The position numbers and the translations under genes are program-made. Shown here piece by piece: positions 11,301 to 20,290 of a stretch of 58,000 nucleotides of DNA (positions within the stretch are counted from its first letter, which is position 1; the number at the start of each line of letters is the position of its first letter). A model generated the notes under the pieces. The model saw only the letters and a program-made list of their open reading frames with translations. It did no database searches and was not told the DNA's origin. The DNA comes from Cryptomeria japonica (lineage: Eukaryota > Streptophyta > Pinopsida > Cupressales > Cupressaceae), in assembly GCF_030272615.1 (NCBI RefSeq), contig NC_081406.1, forward strand, positions 238,568,422 through 238,626,421. The letters are read 5' to 3'.

Positions 11301-12453
11301 TTTTGTTTTGGGTCCAAAACCGAGATTTGTCAAGGTTGGTGTTGTTTTGGTTATTGTAGTTTGATGAGTTCGTTCCTTCCTTGTAGAATTTGAGTGTTCC
11401 CTTTTTGACACATGCTTCTTCCACTTGAATGCCATTTTCAATCAATTTAGCGAAAGATGGTATGCATTGAAGTTTTAGTCTGTAACTCATCTCGACGTTC
11501 AAGTTATCGATGAAGATTTCCATTTTCTCCTTTTTAGGAATATCTCGAGGATATCTGGAGACCATGCGTCGCCAGCGTTGAAGGAATACCATGAATGTTT
11601 CATTGTTCTTTTGTTTGGTATTGCAAACATCTAGCATGGTTATGGCATGTTGGATGTTGTAGGAATAGTGGGTTATGAATTTGTTAACCAACTCATCAAA
11701 TGATCTGACAGGTGGCGAGATTTTGGATAACCATTCCATGGTTTGTCCTCCCAAGCTTCTGGGGAATAACCTCATCAAATAGGTGTCATCATGAGCAAAT
11801 TCAAGGCTCAGTGTGCAAAATTCCCGAACATGATCTCGGGGATCGCTTTTCCCATCATATTTATCAAATTTGGGAACGTCCGAGTTTGGAGGAAAAGGCA
11901 CCATGTTCAAGCTTCTGTCAAATGGATAAGGACATATTTCATTTAAAGAGTACCGCACTGTTGTCCCTTGTTGCATATCTTGTATTTGCCTTTGCAACAT
12001 TTGCATTTGTTGAGTAAGGGCTGCCAAAGGTATATTGTCTTGTCGAGAAAAAAGTTCTTGCCTTGTATTGGTTCTCAGCTGAAAAGGTGTGGTAAATGGT
12101 ATATGTTGCTCTGGTGTTTCTAGCTCAGGTATACGCATTTCTGGTATGCGTTGTTCTGGAATGTGTTGTTCAAAGTTATGTTGTTCAGGTATGCGAGTTT
12201 CTTCTTCTCTATGTTGTTCTTGATATGCATATTGTCGAGATCCGGTTTGAAAAATGTTTGGGTCGAAATCTTCAGGAAGTTTAACGCCCTTGCTTGTAAG
12301 TATCAACAGATATTTTTCTTTGTCATTTTCCATGAGTTTTTCAACAAGTTTTTGGAAGGAAGGGTTTTCTTGACATTCCCGAAGAAGTGCTTCAGTAATT
12401 TTCGGTTCTTCTACTGGTGGAACTTCAAAAGGATTTGATAATCTGCGATTCAT
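8317..12453 (-). CDS. gag-pro: Tat Gag-protease polyprotein, 1378 codons
   Basis: A single open frame starting at a true ATG (12453). Residues ~87-119 carry short tandem IPEQ-type repeats. The gag core (about 190-350) has the MEWLSKISPPVRSFDELVNKF and FMVFLQRWRRMVSRYP motifs of retrotransposon gag. A Tat-type zinc finger CDFHHNKGHRTNKC lies near residue 508, and Asn-rich linkers separate these. The aspartic protease motif is LIDGGAGLNI near residue 723, followed by ILLGRPWIH. A G-patch-like segment (MGYGSKGPIGKCKG ... RNKAGLG) lies near 975-1010. The last ~300 residues are acidic and of unknown role. Gag would form the particle and protease would process it. The frame is intact over 4.1 kb, unlike pol downstream. 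RNA-binding through the G-patch is inference. Confidence 0.93.
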   Translation of the reverse strand: MNRRLSNPFEVPPVEEPKITEALLRECQENPSFQKLVEKLMENDKEKYLLILTSKGVKLPEDFDPNIFQTGSRQYAYQEQHREEETRIPEQHNFEQHIPEQRIPEMRIPELETPEQHIPFTTPFQLRTNTRQELFSRQDNIPLAALTQQMQMLQRQIQDMQQGTTVRYSLNEICPYPFDRSLNMVPFPPNSDVPKFDKYDGKSDPRDHVREFCTLSLEFAHDDTYLMRLFPRSLGGQTMEWLSKISPPVRSFDELVNKFITHYSYNIQHAITMLDVCNTKQKNNETFMVFLQRWRRMVSRYPRDIPKKEKMEIFIDNLNVEMSYRLKLQCIPSFAKLIENGIQVEEACVKKGTLKFYKEGTNSSNYNNQNNTNLDKSRFWTQNKNEGNNETHDPKSKQLVLALSRNPQNMKNLKNAAPNTNTYTPNTDQGQLNTNNTNNTQSKNINPGPNNNSRNNTNNFQKCIFTPLGQSLESTFRELLANKILSLPPINNYEPPIKPPWWNDSHYCDFHHNKGHRTNKCMRLKHIVQDMIDRGDLTVDGLKKNGDHGAFKNALPNYNKDGASTSDDTRDARINHIYNNTINHISAEDHQVNVITIRDQRDHESINVTTRTQKYVLKGHTAPATTTPKIQYDLVSQLRKTPAQISILELLKLSPKHKDILEQALLETNVPQNLDTDRFQAMVAHMTGPHNLTFSEHDDASLIHPHNTPLHIEVIVCKHRVKRVLIDGGAGLNICTLKLIHALGFSEESIDPCKKITIKAYDDEERSSKGIVILPIQVGLVQKDTICQVLDIDLTYNILLGRPWIHEMQAVPSTYHQCVKFPYDGHEISISADHNLFQHCNAMGAAQDSLVPHNREKQQSSTLDPHTAKSNSLWGDFKKKIQIKDQGMGEYSLEPLCLAKLPTSPRSHGLPTTSTHLATQPITKFDGTFIQLGTLAHESEGKDVLSWLYKDEEEDHRAAALDIVLPTHLYGKGYLIMKQMGYGSKGPIGKCKGVTEPIDLPSQPSRNKAGLGSKHMFLLKWLSHLPIKPQWKVKTNYKEESWQEALFESTETIRKAREREDQKLHQAKLLCHKKALSAAVAHIQTPISQEQIMSSPDTILPPRGSTVYEQIQNVEDGSEIESTKTIKMVSIIKDLFSPYNLPVCSTDRIWDDACETDSNEYEWGTFSNATTDISSDTDSISISQEEHNAEDRPLEFGPQNIYDAEESEQEHYEQVYVEDNTIEDLDKILNFFKTKIYHDENSILTLTVAELDPPNDSLPLVFPDLIDWDEPEIHDIPIFPNDESIIHYLCTVNPETGSTSEHNNDVYKPGSAKSLSRKNELNKGSDAENQSMAALDHKKVKIKDASGGENLFKAPNDGRLDTLPEHFHERSPILIEPT
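12097..12195 (-). repeat. Tandem IPEQ-coding repeats in Gag N-terminus
   Basis: Residues ~87-119 of Gag repeat the theme (I/T)PEQ(H/R) or IPE(M/L)R about six times in units of five to eight residues. A similar TPEQHIEE string occurs at the C-terminal end of the separate upstream ORF (12512-13240), so the repeat-bearing segment may once have been larger. Confidence 0.7.
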
Positions 12454-12511
12454 ACTTGATTCTGCATGTGCCTCGCTTTGTTTGTCTCATTGAGAGCGAG
12501 TAATAGGCATT

Positions 12512-13240
12512 TTAGTAAAAACTTCTAGTGATGAAAGGGACAAAAGCCTCTTCGATGTGTTGCTCGGGTGTTGGTGGTTCTGGTCGAGATGTGTTATATG
12601 TGATGCACTTGTCGGGCAAGAATGTTAGATTGATCTTTCCTCCACGGTTTATGGTTTGATTAAAAGCAAACTTTTGATAGTATGCTCTTGTTTTCAAAGG
12701 TTCTTTGTCAAATTCGCTAGATTTGTTGTGAATGTAACGTTTGACGTGATGAAGGAATACCTGATGAGATTTGAAGAGTTGACGATTGATGTATAAAAAC
12801 TTATTTCTCTTAATGAATTTGGAAAAACTAGGTTGTTGTTTCTTCAACGTGATGTTACGATAGAGGTTCTTTCTTCTCAGAATAAGGTGATTAGTCATGC
12901 ATGAGTGATCAATAATTTCCTTTGATTGGTTTGGATTTAGTTGATTCTTGTTTTGAAAAATTTCAAATCTTCCTTTATCAGAGTGAAGGTTTAGATGTCC
13001 CTTCACGATAAAGCGTGTCAAATGATATGGATAAAAGCTTCCCAATCTAGAAACTGGATTTGACAATTTGAGAATTTTAAACAAGTGTTTTGAGATAGAA
13101 ATCCGTAAGATGGTAAAGGATTTTGTTGATACTGATGATGAAATCTCTGGATTATGATAGGAGAGACGTCCTCTATTGTGCGATTTGTTTAGGATTCTGA
13201 CAACTTTTGTTTTGACACAAATTGAGCTCAAGAAATAATT
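12512..13240 (-). CDS. ORF upstream of gag, unknown basic protein
   Basis: An open frame of about 240 codons in the leader, ending 58 bp before the gag ATG and in a different frame from gag. It has no ATG at its opening. The product is Lys/Arg/Asn-rich and basic, with strings such as RKNLYRNITLKKQQPSF, and ends with TPEQHIEEAF. Ogre-type elements are known to carry an extra ORF of unknown function upstream of gag, and this may be a remnant of such an ORF. I recognise no domain. Alternatively it may be open by chance in AT-rich leader DNA. Confidence 0.45.
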   Translation of the reverse strand, partial: NYFLSSICVKTKVVRILNKSHNRGRLSYHNPEISSSVSTKSFTILRISISKHLFKILKLSNPVSRLGSFYPYHLTRFIVKGHLNLHSDKGRFEIFQNKNQLNPNQSKEIIDHSCMTNHLILRRKNLYRNITLKKQQPSFSKFIKRNKFLYINRQLFKSHQVFLHHVKRYIHNKSSEFDKEPLKTRAYYQKFAFNQTINRGGKINLTFLPDKCITYNTSRPEPPTPEQHIEEAFVPFITRSFY

Positions 13241-13359
13241 TTAGTGGTTTGTTTGTCACTCTGGTTTGATGAAAACTGATGTTGGACGAAAAAGGCTTCT
13301 AAATATGTTTTTGAAATTTTCAAATTTTTCTCTCGGTTTGCTCTTTGTTTTCCTGTTTT

Positions 13360-13880
13360 AGATCACGCGCTAGAACAGAGTCTACATGCGCTACTGAATT
13401 TACTTGATGCGCTAAAAGAATGAGCACACATGCTAATCTGCCCCTAGACACACGCTAAAGTTTGGATTTTGTGAAAATGGCAATCTAATAGTTTCAAAAG
13501 TTTATGCGCTATCCTGGGTCTTCTACGCGCTAACTTTTAGACTGTATGTGCTAATGTTTCTATGCCACGCGCTAAGCTGTTTCTTCTATGCGCTAAAGTT
13601 AGGACTGTTGAAAATTGTTGTGGAATTTGTTCGAAAAAGCTACGCGCTATACTGGGCCTATCACGTGCTAAATTTTAAACTTTATGCACTAATTCTTGGT
13701 ACCTACGCGCTACGCTATTACTGCCACGCGCTAGACTGTTTTTCGTATGTGCTAAAGATTTTATGTTGTTTTGCCTTACGAAAAAAAACGCTACTGTTTT
13801 AACTTCACGTGCTAATTTGAGGTTTGGATGCACTAACAAAAGTCTTCCACGCGCTAAGATGTTGCTCTTATGCGCTAGAC
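13360..13880 (-). repeat. 21 bp TAGCGC[AG]T array in the sense leader
   Basis: On the plus strand GCGCTA or a variant recurs with its GCTA core at 13508, 13529, 13550, 13571, 13592, 13646, 13667, 13688, 13709, 13730, 13751, 13811, 13832, 13853 and 13874. Almost every step is exactly 21 bp. Cores near 13369, 13390, 13411, 13432 and 13454 precede these. On the minus strand, the sense of the element, the motif is TAGCGC[AG]T. In the minus frame used by 13678-13998 it yields heptads such as SLAHKSN, SLAHTKN and SLARGSN. A longer repeat of about 138-159 bp is superimposed (13503-13600 resembles 13641-13760). The plus strand is also open over much of the array. Confidence 0.88.
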
Positions 13881-15059
13881 TACCCTGATTTTTCCGTTTG
13901 GTTGATTTCTTGAGGATTTTGAATTTTGTTGAGAAATTTTCAAGTGTGATGGATGATTTTCTGAAGTAATAAAAGCAAGCACGGCACAAAAAGTACAACC
14001 ATTTTGCCTAATCTAACAAAAAGTGTATGTTCTGCGAGAATGTGTTCAAATCCCCAATGTTTTAACAGGTTTGGATACAAGTAATACACTTCAGAAAGAC
14101 TCTTTAGTCAAGGGTCATGAATAACATCATAGCCCACTAGTCTCGATACTCCGTCAGCTCAAACAGCCATGTCACCCCCTAGAGGGTGCCCATTTTTTTG
14201 CCTTTTGCTAGAAATTAACTCAAAGTGAATCGCTTCACAGTTGAGTAGTTATCTTGGGAGATATATGGTGAGTAATCTTGGGGGCGGATTCTTCCCCACC
14301 CTTGCACTATGATGTTATAAATGTCTAGTTATTGACTCAGTTCAAAGCTTCTATTTCTAAGGTTCATAATCAGGCTTCCCGTTTGGCCGTCAGTGATAAA
14401 CTCCCTCAGGAGGCTTCCCAACCTTTAGAACAAAGGCTTTACGTATCTCAAGGATACTGGGGGAAGGATAATCACTGCGCGCAACCGTTGAAAAGGACTT
14501 TCATCACTTTCCACATTTGATTATAGTGGGTTGGAATTCTTGGCGTCAAAGCCATTCCCCATTTAGGTCGTTCCCTTCACACCGGCCATAAATGGCTTTA
14601 AGAATTGATTGCAACTCCTCGGGAAGGCAGGCCTGCTAAAGGTTTTAATGCTTGAATTACTGAAAGCTGTAAGAGTGGTCTAGATTTTTGATCACCCAGT
14701 TAAGGGGAGAGCATATTCCTTCCACTTTCGAGACAAGGCAATTAAGTTGTTCTTTTTAGCCTTCAAGACAATGATTTGCTAAATTCTATTTGGAGATGTT
14801 GCTCCAACAAGAATGATGTTCTTTTTAACCTTAAAAGAAAGATTTTATGATCTATGCAAAGGAAATGGTCAACAAAGCAAAATTTTTGACCTGGAGGTCA
14901 ACAAAAGAAAGCATTTTTTTAAAATAAAATCCCCCGCTCTATCTGCAAGAAACTGTTAGGATCCTGCAAGCAAACAAAAGAAATAAAATGTTAGATGATT
15001 TGGGGGACTTCTACAAGTCTAAAATTTCAATTCGGTTACAATAAAAAAAATTATTTTTG
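13881..15059. other. Leader sequence without assigned gene
   Basis: About 1.2 kb between the two TAGCGC arrays. It contains GC-richer stretches around 14150-14300 and short frames, none with a recognisable product. No repeat or RNA gene could be supported. Confidence 0.4.
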
Positions 15060-15470
15060 TCTTTGATGCACTACAAAATGGACTGTACGCGCTACAATAA
15101 AAACCAGATGCGCTAAACTGATATTCCCCTGTGCTATACTGTTGCTGGGATGCGCTACTCTGTGAGTTGGAAGAGCTGCTCTGTTCCTTTTCTTTCTCCC
15201 GCGCTCAATTCTGCAGGAAAATTTGGAATATGATGCGCTAACGTTTTAACTTTACGCGTTGGATGATGGTCTACAAGCGCTGAACTGTGGGTTGGATGCG
15301 CTAATATATTAACTTGATGCGCTACTCTATGTTTTGCCCGCGTCAAGACCTACAGGAAAATTTTGGAGGAAGTCATGCGCTAAGAAAATATCTTCACGCG
15401 CTATAATATGGATCCCACGCGCTATAGAATGGATGCGCTAGATTGTTGATCAGATGCGCTATAGAATGCT
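15060..15470 (-). repeat. Second TAGCGC[AG]T array next to the PBS
   Basis: GCTA-type cores on the plus strand at 15070, 15091, 15112, 15133, 15154, 15237, 15258, 15279, 15300, 15321, 15379, 15400, 15421, 15437 and 15458, mostly 21 bp apart. On the minus strand the frame of 15155-15346 reads RVAHQVN, ILAHPTH and TLAHHIP, the same heptad theme as at 13675-13870. It belongs to the element's leader, ending about 80 bp from the PBS. Confidence 0.82.
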
Positions 15471-15547
15471 TCCGACGTGCCGATTCCTATTTCCCGCGGA
15501 CCTGCAAAAGTCATTAATTTGAAAAACCAATTTGTTATTTGGGGTCA

Positions 15548-15566
15548 GGCCCCACGGTGGGCGCCA
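15548..15566 (-). other. Primer-binding site of the Tat element
   Basis: The minus strand reads TGGCGCCCACCGTGGGGCC, separated by TTTT from the LTR end CATACA. TGGCGCC-type sites are usual in Tat and related plant Ty3 elements. I did not settle which tRNA it matches. Confidence 0.88.
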
Positions 15567-15570
15567 AAAA

Positions 15571-17046
15571 TGTATGCGAGAAAAGTGGGTCGATAGAACT
15601 CAAAATGTGAAAAATATGATAAATGACTTATCCACACACACACACAGGACTTCTTGGTGCAAGCTATGGAGTAATAACGTATTACTCAGCTTCCCAAGGA
15701 GGGTCCCATGGTTCTCTATCTCACAATGTCCCTCAAACCAATGTTTTGCTCTCAGATTACTGAGCAAAATGGTTCAGGGATGGCAAATGTAAGAACGAGG
15801 GATGCTTTGATTGATTTTAGTATGAAATACGTTATAGGCTCAATATGATTCTAAAATGCAATAAACTAAATGATAAGATGACAAGATTAGTATGAATACT
15901 ATCCTAGCATACTATATTTAGTCTATGATTGAACTAAAATGATAAAGAAATTATTCTAAACATGCATATTCAATCTAATTCTTGATTTAAAAGAGGCTAA
16001 ATGATGAGCATAAAAATGATATGAAAGCTTGAAAGAATTTGAGCATAAGTGTAATGCTTCAAATTTGAAAGATGATTGTTAAGAATGGAGGAATGAGAGT
16101 TCTATTTATAGCACAAACAAGGCAATGGATGGTCAAGATTGAATGGTTTAATCAAGGGCCAAGTTTGAAAGTTGGGGATCCATGTGCACAATTGGCACCA
16201 ATAAAATGGTGACAAGTGTCAACATAGGATTGGGTTGAGAGAAGAGGTTGGAGGCATTAAAGGCCTGAGAAGACCTCATGGTTATCTAAAGGCTAAGGGT
16301 CAAGTCTAAATTAAGATTACCCACTGGATTAAGAGTTAATCCAAGGATAAACCTTTGTGCAAATGTTTAAAAGATAATCATGGTCAAAGCATTAATGGCC
16401 TGATGAGACCCTTGGGTTGGGTAGAGGTTGAGTTAAAACAAATGTTTTAACCATGTAGGAGGGTTGGAGTTAACCATTAATGGTTATTGGAGACTTTGGG
16501 GATTAAGTGGTTGAAGGTTGAAAGCCTTCAATGGTTATCAAAGACTTTGAGCCATTTAGTGGTTGAAGGTTGAAAGCCTTTAATGGTTATCAAAGACTTT
16601 GAGAGTTTGAGAAGTGACTTCCCTTTGCTTAGGGATGTGACAAAGTTTAGAGGAGGGTTAGGTTAATTAGAAGTGATTAGAAGATTCTAGAAGGGATTAG
16701 AAAGGGGTTTGGGATTTTGCAAGTGGATGGAGGGATAATAGGATTTAATTGAAATCATTTAATTCAATTTGGTTGCAATTTGGGAAAATTAAATAAATTA
16801 GATTTATTCAATTTTAGGATAACTATTTAATTAAATTTGAATTTAATTAAAAGTGGATAGGGGGGATTTAATTGAATAAAATGATTTATTCATTAAATGG
16901 ATATAGTGAATTTAATTTAAATAAATTGAGTAATTTACTTAATTAAATAGAGGAATGTGGATAATTTAATTAAATTGGATTTAATCAAATAGAGAAATGA
17001 ACATAAAATATTCATTTAGGAATATGGTCATTTTTATACGTCTATA
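15571..17046 (-). repeat. 5' LTR of the Tat element (1476 bp)
   Basis: In element orientation it starts at 17046 (TATAGACG, a decayed TGTAGATG) and ends at 15571 with CATACA before the PBS. The outer 100 bp match bases 1-100. A 52 bp tandem duplication lies at about 16509-16600. The solo LTR at 52305-53690 is a diverged member of the same family. Confidence 0.92.
16102..16110 (-). promoter_or_regulatory. TATA box in the Tat 5' LTR
   Basis: Minus-strand TATAAATAG (plus CTATTTATA). The same motif is kept at the matching place in the diverged solo LTR (52777-52785), which supports it as the LTR promoter. Transcription would run leftward through gag-pol. Confidence 0.65.
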
Positions 17047-17209
17047 GTATGTACTATAATTTCTAACCTTACATTATCTAAATGAAAAGAATAAGCTTAA
17101 AATTACTCTAACAAAGTAAAAAAAAAATGAACCCTATATTTTATTTTCATTTTATCCTAACAAGAAAAATAATTAAGAAAAGATTTAACCATTGAACACT
17201 TATGCTACT
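17047..17209. other. Flank between Tat element and telomere-like block
   Basis: AT-rich, no gene or repeat recognised. It carries the right flank of the Tat insertion, starting GTATG directly after the LTR edge. Confidence 0.4.
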
Positions 17210-18650
17210 TGAACTCTAATCCCCCCCTAAGTTGAATCCTCACTGAACCTTGAATTAATGCCAAACCTATTTAACTCTAACCCTAACTCAAAAACCTTAA
17301 TTATATCAAAAACCTTAATTATATCATAACCCTAATTGAACCCTTAGTCTATCCTTTTATGCAATTCTAACCTTGAATGAATATTATTGTTATTGCAACT
17401 TTGACCCTAACTAAAAACTAATATTAACTCAATTATAACCTTAGCCATAAGTCAAAAGTTACCCTAACTAAAAACAATCTCTACTTGAACTCTATAAGGG
17501 TAAGGTTTAGAGTTAGGGTTCCTAATAGGGTTAAGATTGGTGTTAGTGTTAGTGTTAAATTATAGTAACAATAAAATTAGGGTTACACTTTAATTAGGGC
17601 TAGGGTTAGAGTTTAATTAGGGTTCAATAAAGATTATGGTTACTATTAGGACTAAGTTTAGTACTAGGGCTTGGGTTACTGTTATTATTAAGTTACTATG
17701 AGGGTATAATTAGGGTTATCGTATAATTAACATTATAGCTAGATTTAAATTAGAGTTTAAGTAGGTTTCAATTAGGGTTGGGCTTAGTGTTAGGGTAACT
17801 TTAGAGTTTAATAATTAGGATGAGGGTTAGAATTGAATTAGAATATGTGTTAGATATAAAATACACATTACAATTAGGTTTGGGGTTAAATAATATTAGG
17901 AGTAAGGTTATTATTAGTGTCAAATCAGGGTTACAATTAGATTTTAAGTAGGATTTGATTAGGGTTAGGGTTAGTATAAAGGTTAAGGTTATGGTTTGAA
18001 TTCAATTAGAGTTTAATTAGTAATAAGATTACAAAATGGAATAAACTTAGAATTGAAGTTAGGGTTATGGTGCAACTAGATATTACGGATTAGGGTTCAA
18101 TCTCTAACCTTAACCTTAACCTAATACTAGCCCTAATTTTATCTCTAACCCTAACCCTAACCCTAATTGTAACGTGATTTTTATATCTAATTGTTTAATC
18201 TCAACCTTAACCCAAATCATAAAATAATTCTATCTCTAAGAATAACTCTAACCCTAATCCTAACCAAATCCATTACCCTAAACCTAGTAGTAATTCTATC
18301 ACTAACCCTAGCGTTAACAACCCTTAAATCAAATTCTATCTCTAACTATAACACTAACCCTAAACCTAACCCAATTAGAGTTAAGATTCGATTAGAGTAA
18401 GAGTTGATATAAATGTTAAGGTTTAATTATTTTTAGATTTTAATCAAGGTTAAATTAGATAGGATTATTGTTTAATTAAGTTTAGGGTTAGATTTTGACT
18501 AGAATTATGGTTATGATGAGGATTCAACTAGGGTTAGGGACTAATCAGAATTAGGCCTCTATAAATATGATTAGGGTAAGTGGTAGATTTAACCTTTAAT
18601 TTGGGATGCCATTCAATTAGGGTTAGAGTAAAATTATGGTTAGGGATCAT
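17210..18650. repeat. Degenerate interstitial telomere-like repeats, in alternating orientation
   Basis: About 1.4 kb saturated with variants of the plant telomere unit TTTAGGG/CCCTAAA, mainly AACCCTAA, TTAGGGTT and TTAGAGTT. The orientation flips in blocks: CCCTAA-type at about 17220-17510, TTAGGG-type at about 17510-18090, CCCTAA-type at about 18090-18380 and GGGTTA-type at about 18380-18640. Perfect short runs such as CCCTAACCCTAACCCTAA survive near 18148-18168. Confidence 0.85.
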
Positions 18651-18753
18651 AATTATAATATAATATTATTATTATATATTAATATAATTATATATATTTT
18701 TATAATGCTATATAATTATATAATATAATAATTTATTTAATGTCTTTTTTGTT

Positions 18754-18924
18754 ACATAGTGATTTCTACTAGCTTATATATATTTAATAATATATATAGA
18801 ATAAGTTGAGAGATATACTTCTTGAGGCGCGTATTGCACTTTAATATGATAAATTGATTAAAAATAGGTTCCTCGAGATTCTATATATATTATTAATTAT
18901 TTATAAGCTAGTAATGACCCATGT
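18754..18924. repeat. Foldback (inverted repeat) of ~170 bp
   Basis: ACTAGCTTATATATATTTAA at 18768 and its complement near 18893-18912 are cores of ~48 bp inverted arms (18754-18803 and 18878-18924) around a ~75 bp spacer. Both arms start with ACAT. It could be a small MITE-like foldback or a palindrome in AT-rich DNA. No clear TSD was seen. Confidence 0.6.
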
Positions 18925-19354
18925 ACATAAATCTTTGTAGGTGGAATTCTTATAGTTTTCTTTGTCATGTTAGAATTTTTGTGTAAAAAAAAAAATTCCT
19001 TAAGTAATGTTGTTTATAATGTTCAATTAGGTTTTAATTGACAACCTACCTATAAAAATATGTTTGTGTTGAGATTAATTTCTATAAATATCTGAATGGG
19101 TCACTTTATATCTAAATTTGTTAAATGACACACACCCCTTGTGTCAGTAATGTTAACCTACTCCACCTATTACAATTTGATAGTCCTCTTATCACTAGAT
19201 TAGAGAGTGTCATCTTTCTTCTCCTTACATTAAACCTATTCACAACAATACAAATGAGGTCTCATCTATTAAAAAGAGGAAGTTGATTCTATAGCTAATA
19301 GTGGTGTTCCACTACCTAAATCTTAGGGTACATTTGTTTTAAACCTTATTTGAG
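18925..19354. other. Flank left of element 2, no gene
   Basis: AT-rich unique-looking sequence with no coding frame or repeat that I can assign. Confidence 0.4.
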
Positions 19355-19359
19355 GGTAA
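19355..19359. other. TSD GGTAA, left copy
   Basis: Five bases directly before the LTR start TGTTGGC. The identical GGTAA follows the right LTR at 31925-31929. Confidence 0.9.
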
Positions 19360-19789
19360 TGTTGGCATTTTTGTGTCAAACCTTGCAGGCATTGATTCCG
19401 GGAATTCAGTGTAACTAACATTTCGTGTTAGTCAATACCGGTAACATGTCGTGTTATTGGTCTCAACAGAGTTAGTTGCTTCTTCATAGTTTTACACAGT
19501 CATATAACATGAGGGTTATTTGATGTGTCAATACTCAGTCGTGTTATTGACCACTAAGACCGAGTCATGTTATTGACCACCAGCGGGAGGGGCTCCCAGT
19601 CGTAAGCGGGCCCCAGTTCTTTTTCAAGTGTATCGGGTCAGTCGGCCAACTCACTTAGGTTCAATCGGCTGGAGGGGCTCCCGATCGTCAGTGGGTCGAT
19701 TCCCCCCTTCCTCTTATCGGTAGCAGGATTTTTGAATGCAGCAAGCAAAGGCTACAAAATAAGAATTTTCAAAGGCAAGGAATATCTCC

Positions 19790-20290
19790 TCTCTTATCCC
19801 ACGAAGTGGAACAAACACATCAAAGAGGCCATGGGATAAGAGAAGTCAAAGGCAGGTAGACTTTTGGCTTATCCTGCGAGGTGAAACAAAGTGAAAAAAT
19901 TATCCCGCAAGATAAGGAAATAAAGAAGACAAAGTAAAGTGAAAGGCTTTCTCTTATCCCGTAGGGCAAAGATGGTCGCAAAGAGATGGTGTGAGATAAG
20001 AAGCAAACATAAACTACAAAGCATTTTGCTTATCCCACGGGGTAAATTATAGGACACAAATGGCCCAAAGGATAAGAACAAAGCACGCAAAGACCTTAAG
20101 GCTTATCCCGCGAGGTTGAGAAAAGACATCAAAGGTCCCATGTGATAAGGAAATAAGAGTAAATCAAAGAAACTCTTATCCCACAAGAAGAAACAAAGAC
20201 ACGAGTGGTCCCACGGAATAACAAAAGAAAAGCAAAATTCTTATCCTGCGAAGTTAAAAGGGACCCCTAGAGATGATGCACGATAAGAAT
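19790..20290. repeat. Array of CTTATCC ... GGATAAG hairpin-like units in the LTR
   Basis: CTTATCCC(G/A)CG-type half sites (19793, 19868, 19953, 20029, 20102, 20174, 20239) alternate with GGGATAAG-type half sites (19833, 19993, 20069, 20142, 20281 and others), about 40 bp apart inside a unit and 70-85 bp between units. Each pair could form a short stem. GATAAG is also the core of the plant I-box, so these may be promoter elements. The same array is kept in the right LTR at about 30155-30680. Confidence 0.75.

Larger units (their letters stand above)
1..17046 (-). mobile_element. Ty3/gypsy Tat-lineage LTR retrotransposon (left LTR cut by window)
   Basis: Read on the minus strand the order is 5' LTR (15571-17046), PBS, a 3 kb leader, Gag-protease, RT, RNase H, second RNase H, integrase, a 5 kb 3' region, polypurine tract and the start of the 3' LTR (1-100). 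Bases 1-100 repeat almost exactly at about 16947-17046, which proves the LTR pair. The IDGGAG protease motif, the second RNase H of archaeal type, the long leader and the extra ORF in the 3' region are hallmarks of the plant Tat/Ogre lineage (family knowledge). Internal length is about 15.5 kb. The left TSD lies outside the window, so insertion cannot be checked on both sides. Several in-frame stops make this copy defective. Confidence 0.93.

Noticed and set aside
8936-12438. Several plus-strand ORFs over gag-protease
   Set aside because: All lie opposite the well-supported Gag-protease frame and show no family motifs.
13548-13802. Plus-strand ORF with repeated YAL or HAL
   Set aside because: It is the antisense reading of the 21 bp array in the element leader. 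The array's periodicity keeps several frames open, and the sense frame is the minus strand.
14050-14600. Possible structured RNA or separate insertion in the Tat leader
   Set aside because: GC-richer and with small inverted matches, but I found no consistent fold, box motif or insertion boundary.
17210-18650. A true chromosome end (telomere)
   Set aside because: Repeats are degenerate, switch strand several times and are flanked by transposons on both sides.
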